Assembly: GCA_025458245.1 (NCBI GenBank)
Contig: JALOSW010000007.1
Location: 1 to 37,116, forward strand
Origin: Burkholderiales bacterium
GTDB taxonomy: Bacteria; Pseudomonadota; Gammaproteobacteria; Burkholderiales; SG8-39
Direction of reading: 5' to 3'
DNA length: 37,116 nt
Both the position numbers and the translations under genes were made by a program. Below, in pieces: positions 8,339 through 18,012 of the stretch (position 1 is its first letter; each line of letters opens with the position of its first letter). The notes under the pieces were generated by a model. That model was not told the origin of the DNA. It saw only the letters and a list, made by a program, of their open reading frames with translations, and ran no database searches.

Positions 8339-10822
8339 TCAGGCCTCGCGCAGCGCGGCGATGGGCGGACGCCGCAACGCGGCGCGCGTGCCTGCCCACG
8401 CGTTGAGCCCGACCGCCACCAGCCCCAGCGCGGGACCCGCCAGCCAGATCCACGGATCGGGATGGTAAGGGAACTGGAACACGTTGACCGAAAGAACGTA
8501 GCCGATCGCGACCGCGCCGGCCGAGGCGAGCAGACCGGCGAGGAATCCGAGCGAGAAGAACTCGGCGCGGCTCGCGGACGCCACCTGCGCGCGCGAGGCG
8601 CCCAGCGCGCGCATCACCGCCGCCTCCTGCACGCGCTCGTCCTGCGTCGCGAGCAGTGCCGCATAGAGGACCAGCAGCCCCGCGGCGAGCGCGAACAGGA
8701 ACACGAACTGCACCGCGCGGATCACCTGCTCCATGATCGAGAGCGCCTGGCGCAGGATCGCGCTCATGTCCACCACCGTGAGGTTCGGGAATTCGCCCAC
8801 CAGCCGGTTCATCGCCGCCGCGCCCGAATCCGGCAGGTTGAAGCTCGTGATGAAGCTCGCCGGAAAGCCGTCGAGCAGCTTCGGCGTGGTGATCACGAAG
8901 AAGTTGACGCGCATCGAGTCCCAGTCGAGGCCGCGCAGGTCGGTGACGGGCGCCGTGAAGGTCTGGTCGCCCACGCTCCACGTGAGGCGATCGCCCGTCT
9001 TGATGCCGAGCGTCTTCGCGATGCCCTCCTCGACGGACAGCGCGCCGCGTTCGAGGTCCTCGCGCCCGAACCAGCGGCCTGCGACGACCCGGTTGTGCGC
9101 CGGCAGATCGGCCATGTACGACAGGTTGAACTCGCGCTCGACGAGCCGGCGCGTGCGGTCGTTTTCGTAGTCGTCGACGCGCACCGGCCGGTCGTTGATC
9201 GCGGTGAGACGGCCGCGCACCATCGGATAGATCTCGGGCGCGGGGAGCCCGTTGGCGGCGAAGAACTTCGCGACCGGCTCGCGCTGGTCGGGCTGGATGT
9301 TCAGCACGAACCGGTTCGGGGCGTCGACCGGCGTCTTCGCGCGCCAGGCCTCGACGAGGTCGCCGCGCGTGAACGTGAGCAGAAGGATGGCGGTGAGGCC
9401 GAGCGACAGCGCAAGGATCTGCACCGTGTTGGCGCGGCTGCGCCGGCGCAGGTTCGCAAGCCCGTAGCGCCAGGAAAGGCTCGCGAACCGCGAGAGCGAC
9501 GCCAGCGCACGCAGCGCCACGAACGCGACGCCCGCGAAGACCACGAACGCCGCCGTGAAGCCGCCGATCACGTAGAGCCCGAGTTTGGTGTCCCCGGCCT
9601 GCCATACGAGCAGCGCCGCGAGAGCCGCGAGCCCGAGCGCGTAACCGCCGAGCACGCTCTGTCGAGGCGCGCCGACTTCGCGCCGGATCACGCGGATCGC
9701 CGGCACGTTCTTGAGCTGGAGCAGCGGCGGCAGCGCGAATCCGAGCAGCAGCACGAAGCCGGCGGCGAAGCCCTGCAGCGCGGGCACGACGGTCGGTGCG
9801 GGCAGCGCCGCCGCCATCAGTTCCGCCGCGATGCGTGCGAGCAGCGCCTGCGCGCCGAGCCCGGCGAGCACGCCCGCGGCACACGCGACCGCCGCGAGCA
9901 GCACGAACTCCCATGCGAACAGGGCGAACAGGCGCCGCTCGCTCGCGCCGAGGCAGCGCATCACCGCGTAGCCGTCGAGATGGCGTTGCGTATAGCGCCG
10001 CGTGGAGAGCCCGATCGCGACCGCGGCGAGGATCGCCGCGAGCATCGCCGTCAGCCCGAGGAACTGCTGCGCCCGATCGAGCGCCTGACGGATTTCGGGC
10101 CGCGCGCCCGAGAGCCCCTGGATCGACTCGCCGCGGGCGAGGCGGCCCTTGGCCCAGGCCTCGAATCCTTCGACGAGCGGGCGCTCCCCCGCGACGAACA
10201 GGGAGTAGGAGAGCCGCGAGCCCGGCTGCACGAGCCCGGTCGCGGCGACGTCGGCGCGATTCATCATCACGCGCGGCGCGATGTTGAAGAACTGTACGCC
10301 GCGGTCGGGCTCCATGGTGAGGATCGCCGCGATTCGCAGCGTGGCATCGCCGAGTTCCAGCGCTTCGCCCGGCTTGACGTTGAGCGCGCCGACGAGGCGC
10401 TCGTCCACCCAGACGGTGCCCGGCGCGGGAACGTCGCGCGTTTCCGCGTCGGGCGCGTTCGGCGCCGGCGCGACGCGCAGTTTCCCGCGCAGCGGGTAGC
10501 CCTCGCTGACCGCCTTGACGCCCACGAGCTGCGTCCCGCCCCCTGCGCGCGCCATGCTGATGAGCGTCGTCGCGTCGGCCGTGGCGAGGCCGCGTGCGCG
10601 CGCCTCGTCCCGGAACGACGCGTCCCACGGGTGATCCGAGACGAGGAGGAGATCCCCGCCGAGCAGCTGGTGCGCCTCGCGGGTGAGCGCCTGGCGGACG
10701 CGGTCGGCGAAGAAACCGACGCTGGAGATCGCCGTGACGGCGACGAAGAGCGCGAGCGCGAGGACGCGCAATTCGCCGGCACGCCAGTCTCGCGCCAGCA
10801 TCCGGAGCGGCAATGAGGTCAC
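8339..10822 (-). CDS. FtsX-family ABC transporter permease (YbbP-like)
   Basis: 827 aa, multiple TM segments, FtsX-like ends; adjacent to a YbbA-type ATPase and tesA, the arrangement known in enterobacteria. Confidence 0.9.
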   Translation of the reverse strand: MTSLPLRMLARDWRAGELRVLALALFVAVTAISSVGFFADRVRQALTREAHQLLGGDLLLVSDHPWDASFRDEARARGLATADATTLISMARAGGGTQLVGVKAVSEGYPLRGKLRVAPAPNAPDAETRDVPAPGTVWVDERLVGALNVKPGEALELGDATLRIAAILTMEPDRGVQFFNIAPRVMMNRADVAATGLVQPGSRLSYSLFVAGERPLVEGFEAWAKGRLARGESIQGLSGARPEIRQALDRAQQFLGLTAMLAAILAAVAIGLSTRRYTQRHLDGYAVMRCLGASERRLFALFAWEFVLLAAVACAAGVLAGLGAQALLARIAAELMAAALPAPTVVPALQGFAAGFVLLLGFALPPLLQLKNVPAIRVIRREVGAPRQSVLGGYALGLAALAALLVWQAGDTKLGLYVIGGFTAAFVVFAGVAFVALRALASLSRFASLSWRYGLANLRRRSRANTVQILALSLGLTAILLLTFTRGDLVEAWRAKTPVDAPNRFVLNIQPDQREPVAKFFAANGLPAPEIYPMVRGRLTAINDRPVRVDDYENDRTRRLVEREFNLSYMADLPAHNRVVAGRWFGREDLERGALSVEEGIAKTLGIKTGDRLTWSVGDQTFTAPVTDLRGLDWDSMRVNFFVITTPKLLDGFPASFITSFNLPDSGAAAMNRLVGEFPNLTVVDMSAILRQALSIMEQVIRAVQFVFLFALAAGLLVLYAALLATQDERVQEAAVMRALGASRAQVASASRAEFFSLGFLAGLLASAGAVAIGYVLSVNVFQFPYHPDPWIWLAGPALGLVAVGLNAWAGTRAALRRPPIAALREA

Positions 10823-10859
10823 GTGGCGTCTCCGATCAGTCGCCCCGGCGTATGCCCGT

Positions 10860-11543
10860 TCACGACTGAATCCTTCCCGCGGCGATGCGCACCTGCCGGT
10901 TGCACCGGCGCGCGAGCGCCTCGTCGTGCGTGACGAGCACGAGCGTCGTGCCCTGCTCAGCGTTCAGCTCGAACAGAAGGTCGATCACGTCCGCGCCGGT
11001 CGCGGCGTCGAGGTTTCCGGTCGGCTCGTCCGCGAACAGGAGTTTCGGCTCGACGACGAACGCGCGCGCGAGCGCCACGCGCTGCTGCTCGCCGCCGGAA
11101 AGATATTTCGGGTAGTGCCGTAGCCGCTCGCCGAGTCCGACGCGCTCGAGCATCAGCCGCGCTTTCTCCTCGGCGCGCGGATCCCCCCCGAGTTCGAGCG
11201 GCAGCATCACGTTCTCGATCGCGGTCAGCGGGGGCAGGAGCTGAAACGACTGGAACACGAAGCCGACGAGCCGCTTGCGCAGCGCCGCGCGGCCGTCCTC
11301 GTCGAGCTCGAATAGATCGGCCCCGTCGAGCTCCACCGTTCCGGAACTCGGCGTATCGAGACCGGCGAGCAGTCCGAGCAGCGTCGATTTGCCCGAGCCC
11401 GACGCGCCGAGGATCGCCACGGCCTCGCGCGGCATGATCTCCAGGCCGATATCCTGCAGAATTACGAGCGTCGCGTCGCCGTTGGGAACCGCCTTGCCGA
11501 GGCCGGTCGCGCGGACGACGGCCCCATCTGGATTCTTCTGCAT
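10860..11543 (-). CDS. ybbA: ABC transporter ATP-binding protein (YbbA-like)
   Basis: Walker A GASGSGKST, signature LSGGEQQRVALARA, Walker B LLFADEPTGNLD; start MQKNPDG. Confidence 0.9.
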   Translation of the reverse strand: MQKNPDGAVVRATGLGKAVPNGDATLVILQDIGLEIMPREAVAILGASGSGKSTLLGLLAGLDTPSSGTVELDGADLFELDEDGRAALRKRLVGFVFQSFQLLPPLTAIENVMLPLELGGDPRAEEKARLMLERVGLGERLRHYPKYLSGGEQQRVALARAFVVEPKLLFADEPTGNLDAATGADVIDLLFELNAEQGTTLVLVTHDEALARRCNRQVRIAAGRIQS

Positions 11544-12156
11544 GCTACGTGGACTGGTTTTCTGGCTGTTGGTTCTCGTTTCGGGCGCGGCGCACGCCGC
11601 CGGGACGATCCTCGTGTTCGGCGACAGCATTTCGGCGGCCTACGGGCTCGCGCAGAAAGACGGGTGGGTCGCCCTGCTCGGGGAGCGCCTGCGCGACAGG
11701 AAGCTCGATTATAGCGTCGTGAACGCGAGCATCAGCGGCGAAACCACCGCGGGCGGCGCGGCGCGGATCGACGAGGCGCTCGCGCGCTGGAAGCCCGACG
11801 TCGTCGTCGTGGCGCTCGGCGGCAACGACGGACTGCGCGGGCTCGCGATCGGCCAGATGCAGGCGAACCTCGCGCGCATGGTCGCCGCATCCAAGGCGAA
11901 GAAGGCCCGGGTGCTGCTCGTCGGCATGCGCATGCCGCCGAACTACGGGCCGAAGTACACGCGCGAGTTCGAAGACGCGTTCGCGACCGTCGCGAAATCC
12001 GAGAACGTGCCGCTTGTTCCGTTCCTGCTCGACGGGATCGGCGAAAAGCGCGATCTCTTCCAGGCGGACAACATCCATCCCACCTCGGCCGCCCAGCCGA
12101 TCATCCTCGACAACGTGTGGAAGGGCCTCGAGCCCCTGCTCCGCCGCACCCGCTAG
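11542..12156 (+). CDS. tesA: arylesterase / acyl-CoA thioesterase I, SGNH hydrolase with signal peptide
   Basis: Signal peptide MLRGLVFWLLVLVSGAAHA; block I ILVFGDSISAAYGL; VVALGGNDGLRG; DNIHPTSAAQ. Confidence 0.92.
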   Translation: MLRGLVFWLLVLVSGAAHAAGTILVFGDSISAAYGLAQKDGWVALLGERLRDRKLDYSVVNASISGETTAGGAARIDEALARWKPDVVVVALGGNDGLRGLAIGQMQANLARMVAASKAKKARVLLVGMRMPPNYGPKYTREFEDAFATVAKSENVPLVPFLLDGIGEKRDLFQADNIHPTSAAQPIILDNVWKGLEPLLRRTR

Positions 12157-12184
12157 CGGCAGCGGCGACGGCCGCCTGCGACGG

Positions 12185-12631
12185 TCAGTGCGGGCCGATG
12201 CGAAGGCTCGCGGTGGCCATGAAGATCTCGCGCAGGAACACGACGAGCGCGGCGCTGAACGACACCAGGGCGGCGATGAACAGCGCCCCGAGGAAAATCG
12301 ACAGGTCGGCCGGGAGCAGCGCGTCGACGAACGCGATCGTGATCAGCACGGTAACGAGCAGCGCGCACAGCACCGACAGGGCGATCGCGCGGCCGATGAG
12401 ACGCGCGCGGATCGAGAGCGTCGCGAGTTCGTCGTGGAGCTTCGCCACGCGGGCGCCGGTCGCGTCGGGCAACTCCGCCTCGAGCGCCCGAGCGCGGTCG
12501 ATCGCGCGCGCGAGCCGCGTGCTCATGGCGTTGATGATCGCCCCCAGCCCCGCGAGCAGGAAGACCGGCGCGACCGAGAGCTGAATGACCTGGGCCAGTT
12601 CGGAGACGTGCGCCTGGGGGAACGTGAGCAT
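12185..12631 (-). CDS. DUF2721 family membrane protein
   Basis: 148 aa; QLSVAPVFLLAGLGAIINAMSTRLARAIDRAR and further TM helices match the DUF2721 pattern. Confidence 0.75.
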   Translation of the reverse strand: MLTFPQAHVSELAQVIQLSVAPVFLLAGLGAIINAMSTRLARAIDRARALEAELPDATGARVAKLHDELATLSIRARLIGRAIALSVLCALLVTVLITIAFVDALLPADLSIFLGALFIAALVSFSAALVVFLREIFMATASLRIGPH

Positions 12632-12638
12632 CGACGCC

Positions 12639-13694
12639 CTAGCGGACGGTCACGCCCGGCCTGCCCGGCTCCATCGTCCCGATTCGGGCGGCGTCGCCGA
12701 AGCCGTCCTTGCGGAACTCCGCGATGACGTCGTCGACGATCGCCGGGTCGCACGACACCAGCAACCCGCCGCTCGTCTGCGGATCGGTGAGCATCTTCTG
12801 TTTCCACTCGGCGAGTCCGGCGGGCAGCGAGACATCCTGGCCGTAGCCGGCCCAGTTGCGCCCCGAAGCGCCCGTCCACACGCCCTTCTCGGCCCACGCG
12901 CGCGCGTCGCCGATCATCGGGATGCGATCGAACTCGAGCGTCGCGGCGAGCTTCGAGCCGCGCGCGATCTCGAGCAGGTGCCCTGCGAGCCCGAAGCCGG
13001 TGACATCCGTGAGCGCGTGCACGCCCGCCATTCGCGCGAGCCGCGTGCCGGGCGTATTGAGCTTCGTGGTCCAGCGCACCATCTCCGCGTAGCCCTCCCT
13101 GGAGAGTTCGCCCTTCTTGAGCGCCGCCGAAAGGATGCCCACGCCGAGCGGCTTGCCGAGCACGAGCGCGTCGCCGGCTTTCGCGCCCGAGTTGCGCTTC
13201 ACCTCCGCCGGGTGCACCACGCCGAGCGCCACGAGCCCGTAAATCGGCTCGAGGGTGTCGATCGAATGCCCGCCCGCGACCGGGATGCCGACGTCGGCGC
13301 ACACCGATTCGCCGCCCGCGAGGATGCGGCGGATGACCTCGAGCGGCATTTTCTCGAGCGGCATTCCGACCACGGCGAGGGCGAAGATCGGCCGGCCGCC
13401 CATCGCGTAGATGTCGGAGATGGCGTTCGTCGCGGCGATGCGGCCGAAGTCGAACGGATCGTCGACGATCGGCGTGAAGAAGTCGGTGGTCGCGACGATC
13501 GCCTGCGATTCGTTCAGCTGGTACACGGCCGCGTCGTCGGACGATTCGATGCCGACGAGGAGCTCCTTGGGCAGCGTCCGCACGGGCGTGTCGGCGAGGA
13601 TCTCGGAGAGCACGGCGGGCGCGATCTTGCAGCCGCAGCCTCCGCCATGGCTGAACTGGGTAAGGCGGATCGGGGAATCCGTGGGTGCGTTCAT
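12639..13694 (-). CDS. selD: selenide, water dikinase (Cys form)
   Basis: SHGGGCGCKIAPAVL active-site motif with Cys; AVVGMPLEKMPLEVIRRIL; DVTGFGLAGHLLE; DPQTSGGLLV. Confidence 0.95.
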   Translation of the reverse strand: MNAPTDSPIRLTQFSHGGGCGCKIAPAVLSEILADTPVRTLPKELLVGIESSDDAAVYQLNESQAIVATTDFFTPIVDDPFDFGRIAATNAISDIYAMGGRPIFALAVVGMPLEKMPLEVIRRILAGGESVCADVGIPVAGGHSIDTLEPIYGLVALGVVHPAEVKRNSGAKAGDALVLGKPLGVGILSAALKKGELSREGYAEMVRWTTKLNTPGTRLARMAGVHALTDVTGFGLAGHLLEIARGSKLAATLEFDRIPMIGDARAWAEKGVWTGASGRNWAGYGQDVSLPAGLAEWKQKMLTDPQTSGGLLVSCDPAIVDDVIAEFRKDGFGDAARIGTMEPGRPGVTVR

Positions 13695-13792
13695 GGGTTC
13701 ATGTCCTGCGAGTCGGCGGGGTTCGGGCGAAGGGTAGAATTCCGGTGCGGGCGCGCTCGAACAACGTCCCGCGCGAAAGGACCTTGGGGAAG

Positions 13793-14869
13793 ATGCGCCT
13801 CCCGGACTCGGTAACCGTAGCACAGCTCGATTTTTTTGACGAGTTGCTGGACGTCCGCTCGCCTGCCGAGTACGCCGAGGACCACATTCCCCGCGCGACG
13901 AGCTGTCCGGTGCTCGACGACGCCGAGCGCACCGAGGTGGGCACGCTGCACAAGCAGGTGTCGCCGTTCGCGGCGAAGAAGCGCGGCGCGGCGCTCGTCG
14001 CGCGCAACATCGCGCGCCACATCGAAGAACGCTTTCACGACAAGCCCAAAGACTGGCGGCCGCTCGTCTACTGCTGGCGCGGCGGCAAACGCTCGGGTGC
14101 GATGGCGCACGTCCTGCGCGAGATCGGCTGGCAGGCCGCGCAGCTCGCGGGCGGCTACAAGGCCTACCGGCGCGAGGTGGTTGCGCAGCTCGAGACGCTT
14201 CCCGCGCATTTCCGCTTCGTCGTCGTGTGCGGCGAGACGGGCAGCGCGAAGTCGCGGCTCCTCGCCGCGCTCGCCGCAGCCGGCGCGCAGGCGCTCGACC
14301 TGGAGGGGCTCGCGCGCCATCGCGGCTCGGTGCTCGGCGACCTGCCCGGCGAGCCGCAGCCGGCACAGAAGCGCTTCGAGACGCTGGTTTGGGATCGGCT
14401 GCGCCGCTTCGAGCGCGACGTGCCGGTCTTCGTCGAGGCCGAGAGCAAGAAAATCGGCGCGCTGCAGGTGCCCGAGGGACTGATCCGGGAGATGCGCGCT
14501 TCGCCTTGCGTGCGGCTCGAAGCGCCGCTTTCGGAGCGCGTCCGCTTCCTGATTCGGGAATACGGGCACTTCCTCGCCGACCGCGCGCGGCTCGGCGCGC
14601 AGCTCGCGCACCTCGAGGCGCTGCACGGGAAGGAGACGATCGCGCGCTGGAACGCGCTCGCCGCCGCGGGCGACTGGGAGGCCCTGGTGGCCGATCTGCT
14701 CGCGAATCACTACGACCCCGCGTACCGACGTTCCACGGCGAAGAACTTCAGCCGGTTCGGGGCCGCGCGAGTGATGACGCTCGAGTCGCTGGCGCCGGAT
14801 GCGATCGCGCACGCGGCGCGAACCCTCGCCGCCGGCCCGGACGAGCTCGCCCGCGCGGCGACCGCCTAG
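13793..14869 (+). CDS. mnmH: tRNA 2-selenouridine synthase
   Basis: Rhodanese domain (LLDVRSPAEYAEDHIP, YCWRGGKRSGAMA) followed by P-loop-like GETGSAKSRLL; divergent from selD. Confidence 0.93.
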   Translation: MRLPDSVTVAQLDFFDELLDVRSPAEYAEDHIPRATSCPVLDDAERTEVGTLHKQVSPFAAKKRGAALVARNIARHIEERFHDKPKDWRPLVYCWRGGKRSGAMAHVLREIGWQAAQLAGGYKAYRREVVAQLETLPAHFRFVVVCGETGSAKSRLLAALAAAGAQALDLEGLARHRGSVLGDLPGEPQPAQKRFETLVWDRLRRFERDVPVFVEAESKKIGALQVPEGLIREMRASPCVRLEAPLSERVRFLIREYGHFLADRARLGAQLAHLEALHGKETIARWNALAAAGDWEALVADLLANHYDPAYRRSTAKNFSRFGAARVMTLESLAPDAIAHAARTLAAGPDELARAATA

Positions 14870-14878
14870 CGGGGAGAC

Positions 14879-15802
14879 TCAGAACCCGCCGAGCGCGCGC
14901 AGGTGCTGCACCACGCTGCGCGCGAGCGCCGAGAGCGCATAGCCGCCCTCGAGCATCGAGACGACGCGGCCACTGCCGTGGCGCTCCGCGACCTCGACGA
15001 GCCTCTGCGTCGTCCAGCCGTAGTCCTGGTCGACGAGGCGCATCATCGCCATGTCGTCCTCGATGTGCGCGTCGAACCCTGCCGAGATGAAAATCATCTG
15101 CGGCTGGAACTTCTCGAGCGCCGGGAGCCAGATCTGCTCGACCACTTCGCGGAACTGCTGACTGCCCGCCCCGGCGGGCATCGGGACATTGACCATGTTG
15201 TGGGCAGGGTCGTCGGCGCCCGAATACGGGTAGAAGGGGTGCTGAAACGTGCTCACCATCAGCACGCGGTCGTCGCCCGCGAAGATGTCTTCGGTGCCGT
15301 TGCCGTGATGGACGTCCCAGTCGATTACGGCCACGCGCTCGAGGCCGTGTCCCTCGAGCGCGTGCGCCGCCGCGACCGCGATGTTGTTGAAGAAGCAGAA
15401 GCCCATGGCGCGGTTGCGGGTCGCATGATGGCCGGGCGGGCGCACGCTGCAGAACGCGTTCTCGTACTTGCCCTCCATCACGAGGTCGACGGCGAGCACG
15501 CCCGCGCCCGCCGCGCGCAGCGCGGCCGACAGCGTGCCCTGGCTCATGGCCGTGTCGGGATCGAGGTGGACGATGCCGTCGTGCGGCGCCGCCGCCCTGA
15601 CCGCGTTGATGTAGTTGCGGGGATGCACCCGGGCAAGATGATCGTCCGACACGACCGGCGCGTCGTGCCGGTCGAGATACGGGGCGATGCCCGAGGAGAT
15701 GAGCTGGTCGTCGATGGCGGAAAGGCGCGTCGGGCACTCCGGGTGATAGGTCCCCATGTCGTGCTTCATGCAGTCGGCATGGGTGATGAACGCCGTTGCC
15801 AT
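14879..15802 (-). CDS. histone deacetylase / acetylpolyamine amidohydrolase family protein
   Basis: RPPGHHATRNRAMGFCFFNNIAVAA, VIDWDVHHGNGT, SAGFDAH, EGGY. Confidence 0.93.
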   Translation of the reverse strand: MATAFITHADCMKHDMGTYHPECPTRLSAIDDQLISSGIAPYLDRHDAPVVSDDHLARVHPRNYINAVRAAAPHDGIVHLDPDTAMSQGTLSAALRAAGAGVLAVDLVMEGKYENAFCSVRPPGHHATRNRAMGFCFFNNIAVAAAHALEGHGLERVAVIDWDVHHGNGTEDIFAGDDRVLMVSTFQHPFYPYSGADDPAHNMVNVPMPAGAGSQQFREVVEQIWLPALEKFQPQMIFISAGFDAHIEDDMAMMRLVDQDYGWTTQRLVEVAERHGSGRVVSMLEGGYALSALARSVVQHLRALGGF

Positions 15803-15888
15803 AAATTCCTCACTCCTCCGGGGCTTACGCGGCCAATCATAGCGTAAACCGCCCTACACTAAGCCTCCCCGGACCGTTCCGAGCCCCC

Positions 15889-16848
15889 ATGCTGCAGCGC
15901 GCTCCCGTGCAACAAAGGATCCTCCCCGCAACACCTTCGCCGCTGCGGCAGGTCGTCGACCAGGCCGGTCGCGTGATCCTCGGCAAGGAGCGCCAGATCC
16001 GGCTCGCGCTCGCGTGCCTGCTCTCGCGCGGCCACCTGCTGATCGAAGACCTTCCCGGCGTCGGCAAGACCACGCTCGCTCACGTGCTCGCGAAGCTGCT
16101 CGGCCTCGATTTCCACCGCGTCCAGTTCACGAGCGACATGCTGCCGGCGGACATCATCGGCGTGTCGGTATACGACCGCGAGTCGGGCTCGTTCAAGTTC
16201 CACCCCGGCCCGGTCTTCGCGAACCTGGTGCTCGCCGACGAAGTCAACCGGGCGACGCCGAAGACGCAGAGCGCGCTGCTCGAAGCGATGGAAGAGCACC
16301 AGGTCACCGCCGAAGGCGAGACGCGCAAGCTGCCCGAGCCGTTCTTCGTGATCGCGACGCAGAACCCCTCGCACCAGGTCGGCACCTTCCCGCTGCCCGA
16401 GTCGCAGCTCGACCGCTTCCAGATGCGTCTCGAGCTGGGCTACCCCGACCGCGACGCGGAGCGCGCGCTGCTCAAAGGCGAGTCGCGCCGCGACATGATT
16501 TCCGCCCTGGAGCCGTGCCTCGCGCACGGCGAACTGCTCGAGTTCCAGGAAGACGCGAGAAACGTGCACGTGGCCGACGCGCTGGTCGACTACGTCCAGG
16601 CGCTCGTCGAGCACACGCGGCGCTCGCCGGACTACGCGAGCGGGCTCTCGCCGCGCGCGGCGCTCTCGCTCGTCGCGGCGGCGCGCGCGTGGGCGCTGCT
16701 CGCAGGCCGCGACCGCGTGCTTCCCGAAGACGTGCAGGCCGTGCTCCCGGGCGTCGCGTCGCACCGGCTGCATCCGGCCAAGAGCGGCGTACGGCGTACG
16801 AGCGCGGAGATCGCAGCCGCGCTGATCGAGGCCGTGCCGATTCCCTGA
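15889..16848 (+). CDS. MoxR-family AAA+ ATPase
   Basis: Walker A DLPGVGKTTLAH; LADEVNRATPKTQSALLEAMEE; ATQNPSHQVGTFPLPESQLDRF. Confidence 0.94.
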   Translation: MLQRAPVQQRILPATPSPLRQVVDQAGRVILGKERQIRLALACLLSRGHLLIEDLPGVGKTTLAHVLAKLLGLDFHRVQFTSDMLPADIIGVSVYDRESGSFKFHPGPVFANLVLADEVNRATPKTQSALLEAMEEHQVTAEGETRKLPEPFFVIATQNPSHQVGTFPLPESQLDRFQMRLELGYPDRDAERALLKGESRRDMISALEPCLAHGELLEFQEDARNVHVADALVDYVQALVEHTRRSPDYASGLSPRAALSLVAAARAWALLAGRDRVLPEDVQAVLPGVASHRLHPAKSGVRRTSAEIAAALIEAVPIP

Positions 16849-17010
16849 GTGCGGCGGCAAGAGACGCTCGACCTAGAACGCGTAGAGCGCGCGCAGGGCC
16901 GCGGAGAAGTGGCTCCGGGCCCGAGCGGCACCCGCAACCCTGATCCCGGACGCGGGGATCTCTGCGAAACTCTGCGTGCCCGGCGCGCTCCGGGTTGAAG
17001 CCTTCGACTC

Positions 17011-18012
17011 GTGCTCACCTCGGTCATCAAGACGTTCTTCGCCCGCTCCGATTTCTTCGGACTCGTCTTCGGCCTGCGCGCGCCCGAGTCGGGACCGATC
17101 CGGCTCACCCAGCGGCGCGTGTACGTCCTGCCGACCGGCTACGGGCTCGCGTTCGCGCTTGCATTGCTCCTGATGCTGATCGGCTCGATCAACTACTCGC
17201 TCGGCCTCGGCTACGTGCTCACGTTCGCGCTCGCCGGGATGGGCCTCGTGTCGATGCTGCACACTTACCGCAACCTCGCGAACCTCACCGTGCGGGCCGG
17301 CCGCGCCGATCCGGTATTCGCGGGCGGCACGGCGACGTTCGATCTCGTGCTCGAGAACCCGAGCGGCTTCGACCGCTTCACCCTGTTCGCCCGGCACGGC
17401 ACGTTTTCGGTCGACGTCGACGTTCCGGCGGAGCGCTCGGAAGTCGCGCGAGTCGCGGTGCCCGCGCCCAAACGCGGATGGCTCGCGGTCGGGCGCGTGA
17501 CGCTCGAGACGCGCTTCCCGGTCGGACTGTTCCGCTGCTGGAGCTACGTGCTGCCGGAAATGGGCGTCGCCGTTTACCCCCGGCCCGACGACTCGGAGCT
17601 GCCGCCGGCGAAAGCCCGTCCCGACTCGGGCGAGGTCACGAGCACTGGGGGCGGCGTCGACGACTTCGCGGGCCTGCGTCCCTACCAGCCCGGTGATTCG
17701 CCGCGCCATATCGCGTGGAAGGCCGCCGAGCGCGAGGGGTTGCTCCTCACCAAGCATTTCGCAGGACGCGGTGCCGCCGAGCTGTGGCTCGAGTGGAGCG
17801 ACCTCCCGAACGCGCTGGACCTCGAGGCCCGGTTATCGCGCCTCGCCCGCTGGGTTCTGCTCGCGGACGAAGCCGGGTTCGCCTACGGGCTGCGCATTCC
17901 CGGAGCCGAGATCGAGCCCGGATTCGGCGACGCGCACCGCGACGCCTGTCTCACCCGCCTCGCTCTCTTCGACGCGACGCCGCCGCGCCATGCCGCGCCT
18001 TCCCGCGCCTAG
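17011..18012 (+). CDS. DUF58 domain-containing protein
   Basis: GTG start; two TM helices then DFAGLRPYQPGDSPRHIAWKAAER, a DUF58 signature; downstream of moxR. Confidence 0.9.
   Translation: MLTSVIKTFFARSDFFGLVFGLRAPESGPIRLTQRRVYVLPTGYGLAFALALLLMLIGSINYSLGLGYVLTFALAGMGLVSMLHTYRNLANLTVRAGRADPVFAGGTATFDLVLENPSGFDRFTLFARHGTFSVDVDVPAERSEVARVAVPAPKRGWLAVGRVTLETRFPVGLFRCWSYVLPEMGVAVYPRPDDSELPPAKARPDSGEVTSTGGGVDDFAGLRPYQPGDSPRHIAWKAAEREGLLLTKHFAGRGAAELWLEWSDLPNALDLEARLSRLARWVLLADEAGFAYGLRIPGAEIEPGFGDAHRDACLTRLALFDATPPRHAAPSRA

Noticed and set aside
4954-8406. 1150-aa open frame antisense to the glutamate dehydrogenase gene
   Set aside because: Composition is Arg/Ala/Glu/His-rich low-information sequence, expected from the complement of GC3-biased codons; no recognisable domain and the sense strand gene is unmistakable.
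8462-10816. 784-aa open frame antisense to the YbbP-like permease
   Set aside because: Same antisense-of-GC-rich-gene artefact; no domain motifs.
16849-17010. 162-bp gap between moxR and the DUF58 gene with a GATCCC-N7-GGGATC hairpin (16942-16960)
   Set aside because: The gap is longer than usual for this operon but there is no T-tract, promoter or coding signal strong enough to claim a feature.
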